Of a stretch of DNA of 64,000 nt, positions 26,001 to 36,113 are shown one piece after another. Below the pieces are notes generated by a model. That model was not told the DNA's origin. It was given only the letters and a program-made list of their open reading frames with translations, and did not search any database. The position numbers and the translations under genes were made by a program. The DNA is from Nautilus pompilius (lineage: Eukaryota; Mollusca; Cephalopoda; Nautilida; Nautilidae): assembly GCA_018389105.1 (NCBI GenBank), contig JACATO010001704.1:1-64000 (forward strand). Direction: 5' to 3'. Position 1 is the stretch's first letter. The number at the start of each line of letters is the position of its first letter.

Positions 26001-26190
26001 GGGGCGCTTGCGCCCCTAACCCTGACCGTCTCGGCGGCCGGTTACACGAGGTGCCTCGACACGGCCCTTTAGGCCTACACCAGGAGCTTGCTCCACACAC
26101 GGCTTCGGCGGCCGGTTACACGAGGTGCCTCGACACGGCCCTTTAGGCCTACACCAGGAGCTTGCTCCACACACGGCTTCGGCCACCTCC
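26001..26190. repeat. GC-rich hairpin cluster with 74-bp tandem duplication
   Basis: A 74-bp unit starting TCGGCGGCCGGTTACACGAG occurs twice in tandem (26031-26104 and 26105-26178) with no visible differences. Just upstream is a perfect hairpin, GGGGCGCTTGCGCCCC (26001-26016). Each unit holds several small inverted repeats: GAGGTGCCTC, GGCC-CTTTA-GGCC and GGAGCTTGCTCC. Overlapping open frames exist on both strands but none is recognisable. The surrounding 25761-26340 is clearly GC-richer than its AT-rich flanks, as expected of an inserted element. Its class is unknown. Confidence 0.8.
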
Positions 26191-26511
26191 ACTCCCTTCT
26201 CCTCGGAGATAGGCGCACATGCACGACCTTTACACTTGCACCCGCCGAGGACTTGTGTTCTTCGTTGTTACCCACGTGACGTTTATTTCAATCGCCGAAG
26301 CTGAAGTAAAGAAGTCGGACCTTTTCGTCCGGTGGTCGCGAACGACTGCATTTATTGCGTATAATCCATAAGTACAAAACGGCAAATCAATTCAAAGTTT
26401 TATTAAGAAAATAGGTACAAAAATTCTCTGTTAAAAAGGAAAAAAAAAAATTAATAAATGAACATGGCTGGAATAGTATATAATATGATTTCAACAAACC
26501 TGAATATCTGA

Positions 26512-26512
<1 letters not shown>

Positions 26513-26551
<39 letters not shown>
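26513..26551. repeat. (TG)n microsatellite
   Basis: About 38 bp of uninterrupted TG dinucleotides within AT-rich unique DNA. The surrounding 26340-27600 shows no recognisable gene. It may include the 3' untranslated region of the neighbouring minus-strand gene. Confidence 0.95.
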
Positions 26552-26553
<2 letters not shown>

Positions 26554-27357
26554 TTATAAGATACGCACGTGATTATCTCTAACACTCACGCGATTAACAA
26601 GACAACATCTGATCTACAGTAATGCGGCCTTGTACTCAGCCCTTTGAAGCACTGGCTGCCCGCAATATATTTGTGAACTGCAAGCCTAAACGACTTTTAT
26701 TGAAAAGAATATAAAAAAGGACTTCTTAACGTCTTGAGGAAACATTCGCAAAAGTATTTAACAGTAAAAACCGAATAATAGCACACTCGAAATCCAGGAG
26801 GAAGAGGGGGGGGGGGACATTAGAAATATGCTGCAATCTGAACAAGACGGTCTCTGTACCTTTCTCGAAGTGGTCACCGAGTTTAAATCAAAAAGTAAAC
26901 AAGTTCTTTTGGATATAGAAAATAATACATGCAAGCAAATAAATTAGCGAGTGAGAATTATACGGTTTAGTTCACTTTATTTTAGCTTGCAATTCACAAC
27001 TACGCAACTCAATATGAATTATACACCGTAAAAAGTGAATTATGGCTCACGAATTTGTGACTATCGACTTTTAAATAATGCTGATGAGTGTGTCAGCCGA
27101 CTGGGAATAATATAAATGACCTATTGGTCAGTCTAATTCTCTCTCTGTTTTTTTTTTCTTAAAATAGACAAACCGATGTTAATAATACACATCCGTCTTT
27201 GCACGCCATTCATTATTCTAAAAATATGCTTTTTTATCCAACTTATAAAAGTAACAACACGATAGCAATCTTCTTAAAAGGATCAACTTTCATAGAATAT
27301 AAAATATGTATAAACATTCCTTCCTTTCACCTCAGTTCCATTCTGAACCGTTCTGGT

Positions 27358-27972
27358 TTTATTTGGAAATTTCCAAGAGACATAAGTCTTCCCTTACGTA
27401 GTTTTCCTTTTGGATATTAGAAAGAAATGAGGTATCTTCTAGCCAAGAACCACCGCAATAATTAATCTCGTCTTCTCTACAACTCAGCAATATTACCCAG
27501 TAATGTGGAAACGGAAATTCCGTGATACTTCGAAGCCGACCAAACGTCTTATATTTCGAAATCTTAATGTACGAATCTTTTTTTTTTTAATATGAGAAGC
27601 ATTAAAGGGAAGGAATCTCAGCTTAACATAGATGGATGAAGAAAGGAAAGATAACTTTGTTCAAGGAAAGTTACCCAAAATATTGTCTTCACTGTCGTCG
27701 ACGGTTTCCAGGGTAACCGAGTGGGTTTATGACAAGATTCAGTCAGCGAGATATCATCGTTCACATTTGATTGTCGATAGGGGTCCGACGCAGAATTTCG
27801 ACCGGAGAGGGTGGCGGGCGGTCGGTCGGTCGGGCAGTGATTCGGCTTCCGCGTCCTGGGAATGATCTCACGTGACTTCCGGAAGCGATCGCTCGGCCCG
27901 CGCCTCGAGTGGCTGATGGGTTTTGGTGGAGTCGTTGAGATGAGTAGGTTAAAGCGTCGTTCCCGCTCGCTC
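27358..27972 (-). other. Probable 3' untranslated region of the RGK gene
   Basis: Downstream of the RGK stop codon, on the minus strand, a canonical AATAAA occurs at 27358-27363, with an ATTAAA-type variant near 27587-27592. Either could serve as the polyadenylation signal, and the true cleavage site cannot be chosen from sequence alone. The 59-bp interval next to the stop is GC-rich like the exon. Confidence 0.35.
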
Positions 27973-28232
27973 TCACAGGACGAAGAGATTGTCGCATGAC
28001 TTCGCCTTCCGGCTGTTCTTTTTGAACAGTTTGCTCAGCAGGTTCCGGTTGGTCTTCGTCTTCTTCACCTTCTTGTCGTAAGAGCTCTGGGGCGGCATCT
28101 CCGGCACGCCCACGTTCAGCTTGAGCCGGATCTGGCTCAGGGTGCCCACTAGCAACTCGTCCACCTGGTGGTTGAGCACCGCTGACGTCTCGATGTACTT
28201 GCAGTCGTAGTTTATGGCCACCGACCGGGCCT
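27973..28232 (-). CDS. Rgk: RGK exon 4: G5 motif and C-terminal tail
   Basis: The acceptor is TTCTATGCAG before 28232. It encodes residue 296 to the stop. CKYIETSAVLNHQVDELL carries the G5 motif. A linker follows, then a Lys/Arg-rich tail (about 345-372, including NLLSKLFKKNSRKAKS), then the terminal KSCDNLFVL. The basic tail is expected to bind acidic phospholipids and probably calmodulin, as in characterised RGK proteins. Confidence 0.95.
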
Positions 28233-29601
28233 CTGCATAGAAAGAAAGAAAGAAAGAATTAAGAATCGGCGTGGGAAGCGGTATCTGACCTCATCCCCAA
28301 GCAGCCCGGTTTCTGGCACTTCGCGGTGACGCTATCGTCCGGCGCTATTTTGGCCGTGCTGGCGCTAAATTTAGAGAAGTAACCGCGCGCCATTTAATCT
28401 CAGCTGAAGTAGTAAAATAATAATAATCAAAAAAAAAAAACCCCTTCGAGCAGATAGACAGACGTCAGTGTGTTATGACTCAGCCGCGCAGTTCCATATG
28501 GCGAGTGCTTGGGAATGCAGCCAACCTTCAGGGGAGACAGAGAGATAAAGAAAGTTCTGCGGGCCGCTTAAGTAATTGATGAATATAATTGCAGTTAATT
28601 GTAAATAAATAATAATAATTTCAGTAAATTAACTCTCTCCTCTGTTTACGGTTGCTAGATATTACGAGCATTTCCGCCTTCGAAGTTTTAAATAGGCGTC
28701 GCCATTGGCAACCGGCAGTTTTCTGTAAATAATTTAAAACCACATCAACTTTTAAGCAACATAAGCTCGCAAATTTCACCTGCGTATTTTCTAAACTAAA
28801 CTGAACAAGGATGGTTGGTTCTTTATTTATTTTAGGAACAGCACAGCTGCTGCAAAGATTAAATCTCTCTCTCTCTCTCTCTCTGATCATGACGCCATTC
28901 TACGTTCCATAAAACCAGATTGTTCCCAAAATAAAACTTACCGTCAGCAGTTATCTCCCTTTTCCGCACCAGGTCAATCTTGTTGGCCACCACAACGATG
29001 GCTCTGTCTGTTCCCATCTCGTTCCTGAGCCGGTGCAGGAGTTTCACCGCCACCCGGAAGGAACTCCGGTCCGTGATGGAGTAAACGACCACGTAGCCGT
29101 CCACGTTGAGGTCTTCCAGAAAACCCTGAGGGAGAAATAAGATGGAGGGGGTCAATGAAGTCGGTAGGACAGCAGGGCGCTGCTGACGCTCTCGTTAATT
29201 CTATCGGCTTTACCCCGTTACTTCCGCTGCTGAAGCGGTTAATAGAAAGAATTGTCAGCCATCACGAAACGGTGTCAGTTCACTTGACGTTAGATACCAG
29301 ATAACACTAAAAAGGGGAAAGAATTGGGGCACCTGTTCTCTGTCCTGGAAACTAAATCGGGCGGCGTTGTTTTGTTTGTTTATAATTATCATGGACGCAC
29401 CAATTTTAATATCTTTTGCAGCGTTCCTTCTATTTATTCATTTCAAAAAGGTTCTCAGCATCAATGTTTTTAATTACCTGCTTATCCGTGGCATCAATCC
29501 ATTCCATTGTGGATTCTTCTCCATCTAGCAATACGGAAACTGTGTTTTCAGATTCTGAGTCTGAAAATACAATAATGAAATAACAATAACAAATAATAAT
29601 A

Positions 29602-29653
<52 letters not shown>

Positions 29654-31779
29654 TAATAACAAAAATGGCTGTATGGGTAAACTGGCATTATTATTATACG
29701 ATGATCTCCCTTGTCATTCGCTCTTTTTTATTATTTAAGTTGAGATTCTTAGTTCCGTAGTTACGTCGCATCCTTAGATGAGTTGCTTTTCACTGACGGC
29801 AGAGTCTTCCTCTAAAGCAGATCAGCAGTTTATCGATTTGGATTCGGGAAAACTCTAAAAACATTTTTTTTTTTTTTCTTCTTCCCCGCTACTATTGCCT
29901 ATAGCGGCCTGGTTGTGAGACGGGAAATAGCGAAATCGATTTTTTAACCATTGAATACGAATCTGTTTTCTTTCGGTGACTCAGCGCTGCCGTCAGGTGG
30001 CGTCATTATCAGAAATACAGAGAAAAACCTAGATATCGTGCACACGTGGGAGCATCAGTCGAAAAATCGGGACATGATCACGAGATGATTCCGTAAAAAT
30101 CTACTACTCCTCATCTATCTCATTACAACTCTAATCGCTCTTCTTCTCGTCTCTCTCTCTCTCTCGTTTAATGTTTACGATCTATATATATAGTAAACTG
30201 TGCATCTCTACGTGTATGCACGCGTGTTGTATTTATGACATTTCCTAGGCTACAGAAAATCGAAGATGACTCACGAAAATATTAAAATGTTAACAAAAAA
30301 ATGACAGAGCGACGGGGTGTTGGGTCAGGATTTGTCATGCCGTGCGCTCCGTTCTTGCCTTCTACAACGGACGGAAAGCCGATGGTGACTCAGCCCAGTC
30401 TCATCGTTCCTACCCACACTCGAAGTTCCATTGATGATATTATGGGCCGTTGTGGGTGCCGCAGCAGGACAGAGACCGTCTCATTCAGTATTTGAGCTAT
30501 GCTTCAGAATAGTTACACGAACTTTTAATCCTCATGCGGCGTGGAGCCGAGTTTCGGATTCTGTAAACAGATTTAAAGAACTCCGAACACGAGCTTGGAG
30601 ACAGAGGGAGGAGGTTGGAGGGAGGGACTCTAGCCGGGGATGATGACATTGGGAAAGTCGAAACGACAGATTCGTTAATTAGCTAATTTTAGAATGAACG
30701 ATCAAAGACGAAATGAGAGCCGCCAACAAAAGCGGTCGATCATAACCCCTGACCTTCGATAGACACAACTGTGACGTCACTAAGTCGAATAGGGAGCAAG
30801 ATCTGAAGATTAAAACGAAAAAAAAAGGGGGGTTTGGATTTATATCTCCGCGCGAGCCGGGGCCGAACTAAAGTGGGGAAGGCAATGTCAGAAGATTGAA
30901 CTAATTCACTCAACGATCGTAATCTATTCGCCTCGTCCGCATAACGATACAAATGATGGCAAGCGGCCGATGTAGAGAAATCGTGGAATGCCTAGGGCGG
31001 GTACAGCAGCAGCAGAGAGAGAAAACTCGGTCCACGTTACCCCGACCATCGACCACTGCCGTTCCACAGGTGTCTGAGGCACGTTTACATTCCGCCCCGC
31101 CCACGTCGTTTCAGGTGGGCTGGGGTGTGGGGAGGGGGTTAGAAGTAGAAGATTGCCTACCGCAAGTGTTGTCCACTGTGCCGAGATATTCGGATGTCAT
31201 GAACTGTCTCTTCAGGGCCGTTTTTCCGACGCCCGTAGCGCCCAGGATGACCACCCGGAAGTAGGAGGGCGCCGTGGTGGACGAACTCCCGCTGCAGCCG
31301 TTGCTGCTCTGGGACGCCACGCTGAGCGCCCGGCCCCTGTTCTCCTTGTTGCTGTCCGACTCGGTGACGGTGCTGCCCGACGACATGACACTGTTCGTGC
31401 TCCTCTTCTTCAGGGAGTCGCCCCTGTTCACCAGCCCCTTGGACGTCTTGATGAAGGAGCGCACCCGGTACAGCCCGTTGCCTCGGTTCTGGATGTTCTC
31501 GCACGACACCGACAGGCAGATGGCGGAAGAGGAGTCCGGCATGCTGTTGGTGCGCGGCCGGCCCCCGAGCAGCTCCACGTCCCGGGCCCTCGGCTTGTTC
31601 CTGAACGAGCAGGAGCGCGAGTGCGGCGCCGACACGAAGCCCCGGCCCGGCGACAGGTGCCCGGCGGCGGGCCCGTACTCCCTGCAGACCAGGCTCGCGC
31701 TGCTGTTGCTGCTGCTGTTCGTCGAGCAGACGCTTATTCGCCTGCCCCTGCTCTCTTCATCTAGCATATCCTGGGTCAT
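27973..31779 (-). CDS. Rgk: RGK-family small GTPase (Rad/Gem/Rem-like), 4 exons, 381 aa
   Basis: Joining 31779-31161, 29560-29478, 29125-28942 and 28232-27973 (619, 83, 184 and 260 nt) gives 1146 nt in one frame: 381 residues and a stop. All introns are GT-AG (1600, 352 and 709 bp). The Ser/Arg-rich N-terminus (1-175) precedes a G domain with P-loop GATGVGKT (180-187), NKID (282-285) and ETSA (310-313). The usual DxxG motif is missing; DGEESTMEWIDATDKQ (219-234) stands in its place, as is typical of RGK proteins. No CAAX box is present. The protein ends in a basic tail and KSCDNLFVL (373-381), the RGK terminal signature, with a likely 14-3-3 site around the serine. Known RGK proteins bind Cav beta subunits, restrain voltage-gated calcium channels and affect the cytoskeleton; calmodulin binding is common. 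I infer the same role. Which vertebrate paralogue is closest cannot be judged. MLDEESR (Met5) is an alternative start. Confidence 0.95.
28233..28941 (-). other. Rgk: RGK intron 3
   Basis: GT-AG intron of 709 bp. It contains a (TC)n tract at about 28866-28883 on the plus strand, close to the exon 3 donor, and AT-rich unique sequence. No nested gene was seen. Confidence 0.85.
28942..29125 (-). CDS. Rgk: RGK exon 3: core G domain with NKxD
   Basis: The acceptor is TTTCTCCCTCAG before 29125 and the donor is GACG|GTAAGT after 28942. It encodes residues 235-295 and the first base of 296. The block GYVVVYSITDRSSF is nearly identical to the vertebrate RGK core and is followed by VVVANKIDLVRKREIT, which holds the guanine-specificity motif. 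The Met upstream at 29155 lies in the intron and is not a start. Confidence 0.95.
29478..29560 (-). CDS. Rgk: RGK exon 2: G3 region (83 nt)
   Basis: This short exon was found by translating between a TATTTTCAG acceptor (before 29560) and a CAG|GTAATT donor (after 29478). It is entered in phase 1 and left in phase 0, which restores the frame between exons 1 and 3. It encodes residues 207-234, including LLDGEESTMEWIDATDKQ. This is the part where RGK proteins depart from the Ras DxxG motif. It aligns in position with the VDGE...D-WE segment of vertebrate Gem, Rad and Rem. Confidence 0.92.
29561..31160 (-). other. Rgk: RGK intron 1 (1.6 kb) with (AAT)n, CRE and G-rich block
   Basis: GT-AG intron. 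Notable contents are an (AAT)n microsatellite at about 29580-29653, a TC tract near 30152-30167, the 10-bp palindrome GTGACGTCAC at 30770-30779 (a full CRE), a short CAG run at about 31003-31014 and a G-rich block at 31117-31138 close to the exon 1 donor. No alternative exon is recognised. Confidence 0.8.
31161..31779 (-). CDS. Rgk: RGK exon 1: N-terminal extension and P-loop
   Basis: Encodes residues 1-206 plus the first base of codon 207. The donor is TTGCG|GTAGGC at 31161/31160. Low-complexity Ser/Asn/Arg segments cover residues 8-160. A basic stretch around RVRSFIKTSKGLVNRGDS resembles the conserved pre-G-domain block of invertebrate RGK proteins. The P-loop is near the exon end, followed by FMTSEYLGTVDNTC. 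Third positions are very GC-rich, unlike the flanking DNA, which supports selection on the coding sequence. Long open frames on the opposite strand (31153-31764 and 31274-31930) are a by-product of this GC bias. Confidence 0.95.
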
Positions 31780-31880
31780 AGCTGCGCTCTGCGGAAGGTG
31801 GCAGTCGGCGATCGATCGACTGGCGTTCGGCTCGTCTACGATAGCGAGTGAGGTTCTGTGGTGCTCGCCGTTCGACGCGC

Positions 31881-31888
31881 CTTATATA
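31881..31888 (-). promoter_or_regulatory. Rgk: TATA box of the RGK gene
   Basis: On the minus strand TATATAAG lies 102 bp upstream of the start codon. Transcription would start near 31858, giving a leader of about 78 nt. Just upstream are a perfect palindrome TCGCGATCGCGA (31911-31922), an E-box CACGTG (31924-31929) and an AP-1 site TGAGTCA (31936-31942). The 31790-32040 region is GC-rich with many CpG, as expected near a promoter. The start site is an inference. Confidence 0.6.
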
Positions 31889-32040
31889 CACCGTCAACGG
31901 GGGGGGGGCGTCGCGATCGCGATCACGTGACCGGCTGAGTCATCACGGGTCGAAAGTTAACGGGTTCTGCGCTGAGGTGTGTGGTCGGCTCAGTGCATCG
32001 GCTGCTTAGCCCCTCCCCCCTCCAACCGGGCAGCCTGTTA

Positions 32041-32755
32041 ACAATGCGGAGATGATCGATTGGATATCGTGACTAGGGAGGGACGAGAGTCGCGGCTCGG
32101 CTCATCCGAGGGAGAGAGAGAGAGAGAGAGACGGGGGGGGTCTGCGAGCGCAGGGTGTAAATCAATGACCTGAATTCTGATACGGCGGCGGAATATTATC
32201 GATGTGAATCGATGCCGGGCCGATAGATGGGTTATTGTTCTACACGTCCGCGTGCAGCTGGCACGGGCAGGAAGTGTTGTCCGGGGGGGGGCATAAATAA
32301 TCAAAATGAATGCAAGGTGTATTATAAGAAGAATGCACCGTCTCTCCTCCTCCTCCCTCCATCTCTCCATCTTCGTGTTCTCCGCTCGTGCGGTCACGGT
32401 TCTCCACACCACTGTCTCCCGCTCGCCATGTCGTGTCTTCAGGTGAGTGAGTGTAGAATCTGCGGCTGTCAGCCACAATTTGGCGCAGAGGCGGTTTTAC
32501 GAGTGGAACAAGATTCTCCCGCTGCCATTGTTGTTTTTATTGGGATCTCTCGGTTCCTTCAGCTGGGTGGGTTTCTACGTATCTACTCGTTTTGCATCGT
32601 CCTCCGATTCGCCGCGTGCCCTCGTCTCTGTTTGTTTCTCTTCGGTTTACGCCGGTGCAGCGAGAGATGATGCGGCTAAGAGACAACCGGCTGATGGCTT
32701 CGCATATATCTGCTGGTCTGTTGCAGGCGGTCAGTTTCAAAGGATAATAAATAAT
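32041..32755. other. No gene recognised upstream of RGK
   Basis: GC-rich unique DNA with (GA)n at about 32112-32130 and several poly-G runs. Frames on both strands (for example 32038-32478 minus and 32227-32670 plus) overlap and match nothing. An upstream non-coding exon or enhancer of RGK could lie here, but nothing proves it. Confidence 0.35.
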
Positions 32756-32763
32756 TGCATGCG

Positions 32764-32845
32764 AGAAAGAGAGAGGGATGGAGAGAAAGGGATGGAGAGA
32801 GAGAGAGAGATGGAGAGAGGGATGGCGAGAGAGATGGAAAAAAGG

Positions 32846-32883
<38 letters not shown>

Positions 32884-33022
32884 GAGGAGAGAGAGGAGAG
32901 AGAGAGAGGAGGGATTGGAGAGAGAGATGGAAAGAAAGGGATGGAGAGAGAGAGAGAGAGAGAGGGATGGAGAGAGAGATGGAAAGAAAGGGATGGAGAG
33001 AGAGAGAGATGGAGAGAGACGA
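32764..33022. repeat. GA-rich repeat with GGGATGGAGAGA units
   Basis: Irregular units of GGGATGGAGAGAGAGA and GATGGAAAGAAAGGGATGG alternate with pure GA runs. Open frames rich in Arg, Glu and Gly or in Ser, Leu and Pro cross it on both strands and are artefacts. Confidence 0.9.
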
Positions 33023-33400
33023 CGCTGATGAAGAAAGGGGACGGTGGATCAACTGTCTTCTGCTGTGCATGAGAACTGAATGCAGACGTTTCTTCTAGCC
33101 CCCTTTCTTACCCCTCTCTCCCTAACGGAACGTGCCCCCGGGTGGAAAGGAAAGGCCAAAGACAAAGCAGACAGAAAAATAAAAAGTGAAATTACAAAGC
33201 AAGCACACATCCATTTATTTCATTATGAATTATTTTTTTAAATTTTCTTCTGCGCTTCTTTAGACAAAAGTCGACTAACTGTTGCTTTTTTTAAAATTAA
33301 AAATGTTTACCAGCGATATTACAATAATCAGATATCGACTCGTGGTTTTTGTATATGTACTGGTTAGAGATTCTCTTTACTTACCTGGTATATTGTTATT

Positions 33401-33401
<1 letters not shown>

Positions 33402-33491
<90 letters not shown>
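33402..33491. repeat. (TAA)n microsatellite
   Basis: About 90 bp of TAA trinucleotides with a single AAA interruption. The isoleucine-only frame across it is an artefact. The neighbouring 33023-33400 is AT-rich with no gene recognised. Confidence 0.95.
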
Positions 33492-33880
33492 GTTCATTGT
33501 TGATGATCTACCAAACAAACGAGCAGAAGACAGCCATCAACTTGAGTTTACCAAATCTTACCACGATAGTCAGAGATAGCTCGGTTGCGGATTATTATTT
33601 TTTGACGAATTAGTTCTAGATTTCTGTTAAATGCTGTGTGGATAACGGTGACAGATGAGCCGGGAGAATTAGCGAGAAATGTTCGAGCGACAACAGGCGC
33701 TCGGGGCGCTGGTATAGAGTGAGCCGTCGGATCTCCCGTTCAAAGTTAACCGTAAGGATTACGGGACAGGTGCGCGAAGGCAGAGATTTGTAAAATGCCG
33801 CGCACACCGTCATGAATTCATGTATGTTTTCGCAAAATATTATTTAATAGAGTAAGGCCTACGAAAAACAAATAAAACAA

Positions 33881-33998
33881 CTCTCTCTCTCTCTCTCTCT
33901 CGCTCTCTCGCTCTATCTCTCTATCTCTCTATCTCTCCATCTCTATCTCTCTCTACCATCTCTCTCTCTACCATCTCTCTCTCTATCATCTCTCTCTC

Positions 33999-34034
<36 letters not shown>

Positions 34035-34036
34035 CA

Positions 34037-34118
<82 letters not shown>
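33881..34118. repeat. (TC)n tract with ATCTCTCTACC interruptions
   Basis: Pyrimidine-rich tract of TC dinucleotides with regularly placed CCATC and TATC interruptions. There is no TGACGTCA core here, unlike the arrays elsewhere in the window. No gene was seen in the flanks (33492-33880 and 34119-34660). Confidence 0.92.
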
Positions 34119-34120
<2 letters not shown>

Positions 34121-34661
34121 GCCTTCTAGACCAGAATTTCTCCGCAGTAGTTCGGAGTTTTTCTCCGTTCCTGTGTATGCAGCTGACTGTGTCTTGTCAT
34201 CATTGAGATTATTTTTATTTTTTTTGCCTGACTTGAATAAAAACAAAAATAAAAAAGGCCGGTTCACGTTGTGCGCGTAACTGTGCATCGTTTTGATATT
34301 ATCATCGGAGCACTCGCACCAATCCAGGTAAGACGACTGACGTGGTCGTTCTTTGTCAGATAACCTGAACCTGAACGTGTTGTTATATTTATATATATAT
34401 ATTAATGTCGCTGTTTATTATATCCGTGGATGAGCCTTCTTGAAGATATTTTTCCTAAACAGAATAATTGGCTGCCCTCTCCCGCTTTGCTCAGACTGGC
34501 CACCAGGGAGCCGACGACCAGCAGGTATTCTTCAAGGTTTTATAAGGAAACAGAAGGATGCTGCCATGTTATCGTATCTTCCCTTTCTTCATCGATCGAC
34601 GTGGCGGAGCCCTGGCCAGAGAGCTCTGGTCAGGTGACTGATTATCCGACAGACAATAGAA

Positions 34662-34792
34662 TAATAATAATACTAATAATAATAAATAATATAATAATAA
34701 GAATATAATAATAATTAATAATAATAATATATAATAATAATATAATAACAACAACAACAACAACAACAACAACAAACAACAACCACAACAAC

Positions 34793-34849
<57 letters not shown>

Positions 34850-34862
34850 AATAATTAATAAT
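34662..34862. repeat. Compound (TAA)n-(ACA)n-(TAA)n microsatellite
   Basis: Imperfect TAA repeats, then about ten ACA units (34748-34795), then a pure TAA run. Leucine/tyrosine and isoleucine frames across it are artefacts. Confidence 0.95.
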
Positions 34863-35840
34863 CTGTCTGCATGAAAGAAATTTCTATTTTCTATAAATTT
34901 AAACAAAACAATTTTTTTTTTTTTTTAATAAAATCTTTTATTTCAGCCAGTTCTTGCCGGATGCCGGTCTCCGCGGGCTGCCCAGTCATCTAAATCAGCG
35001 TCCGGGCCGTTTTCACAAAGTAAAGGTAAAAAACGCTTTTGTCTCCCTGTTAACCCCTCATCCTTCATCTCTTCAATTGTTGGTGAGGTGAGCGCTCGGC
35101 GTCTGAGAGCCCGAACATTCGAAGACGGCACCAGCCGGAGTTTCGTTGTCAGACCAGGTCTCGCAGCCTCCCTGGGTACTCGGTTCTAGTCCTATTAGCA
35201 GCAGCAGCAGCAGCAGCACTACTCCCATCATTGATGAGCACTAATGCTGCAGTCGTCCACTGAGCTCGCTCGGAATGCGATCAGAGGGTTTTTCCCTCCC
35301 CTGGACCAGGCCAGCCTCGCTGGGGCGCGATTTGCCCCCCCCCCCCGGCCGCCGCCCTAACGAGGATGGGTGGTGGTGATGATGTTTTCTGTTCAGAGAA
35401 GAATGGAAGTGAAATGACGGGGAGTAAAAACAAGGCAATTTGCCCGCGTACGTGCGCATCCGCGATTACAGAGGAGACGGGAGGTGAACATCAGCGGCCC
35501 TGACGTACATCTGCGAAGACAGTATTCTGTCTGCTGGTGCGGGGTTCGCCGTCTAAAAGACGAGTGATGAAGTTCGGGCTCGGACGATACTTCCGCCGGG
35601 TCCACTCTGTGTCTGCTGTTCGTGTTTTCCATTCTAAACTCTCTCTCTCACCGGCCCAGTCGGGCTGACCCTTTTTCCAGAACGTCAAACAGAGATCTCC
35701 ACTCCGCGAAGACGACACCTTGACGTCGGGGTTTGGCGAACTCTTAGCTCATTCACCTGCCTACCCACTCACTGCTCCACTCGTTTACCTGCTCACCTGC
35801 ACCAAGGAAAACATCCGAAAATTAATCAGCCACATTTTTT
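34863..35840. other. No gene recognised
   Basis: GC-richer unique sequence with a (CAG)6 run at about 35200-35217 and a C run near 35337-35346. Short frames on the minus strand (up to 79 codons) have no recognisable domain. Confidence 0.4.
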
Positions 35841-35845
35841 GCTTC

Positions 35846-35946
35846 TCTCTCTCTCTCTCTCTCTCAGAGAACACTCATCCTTGCAACACTCTCCCGTCGT
35901 GTTCTTCTAAATCGACTGAGTCCAATATCCGATAGTTTTCAGTAAT

Positions 35947-35998
<52 letters not shown>

Positions 35999-36049
35999 TC
36001 TCTCTCTCTCCATCTCTCTCTCTCTCTCTCATATCTCTCACATTTCTCA

Positions 36050-36110
<61 letters not shown>

Positions 36111-36113
36111 CCT
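35846..36113. repeat. (TC)n tracts in two blocks
   Basis: TC runs at 35846-35866 and 35953-36110 with ATCTCTC and CATTTCTC interruptions. No TGACGTCA core is present. Confidence 0.92.

Noticed and set aside
28859-29155. RGK frame starting at the Met at 29155
   Set aside because: The first ten codons lie in intron 2, upstream of the TTTCTCCCTCAG acceptor; the real exon begins at 29125.
31153-31930. Plus-strand frames of 203 and 218 codons opposite RGK exon 1
   Set aside because: They are antisense shadows caused by the GC-rich third positions of the real exon.
32447-33098. Arg/Glu- and Ser/Leu-rich frames of 105-193 codons
   Set aside because: They are generated by the GA-rich repeat; no domain and no consistent splice structure.
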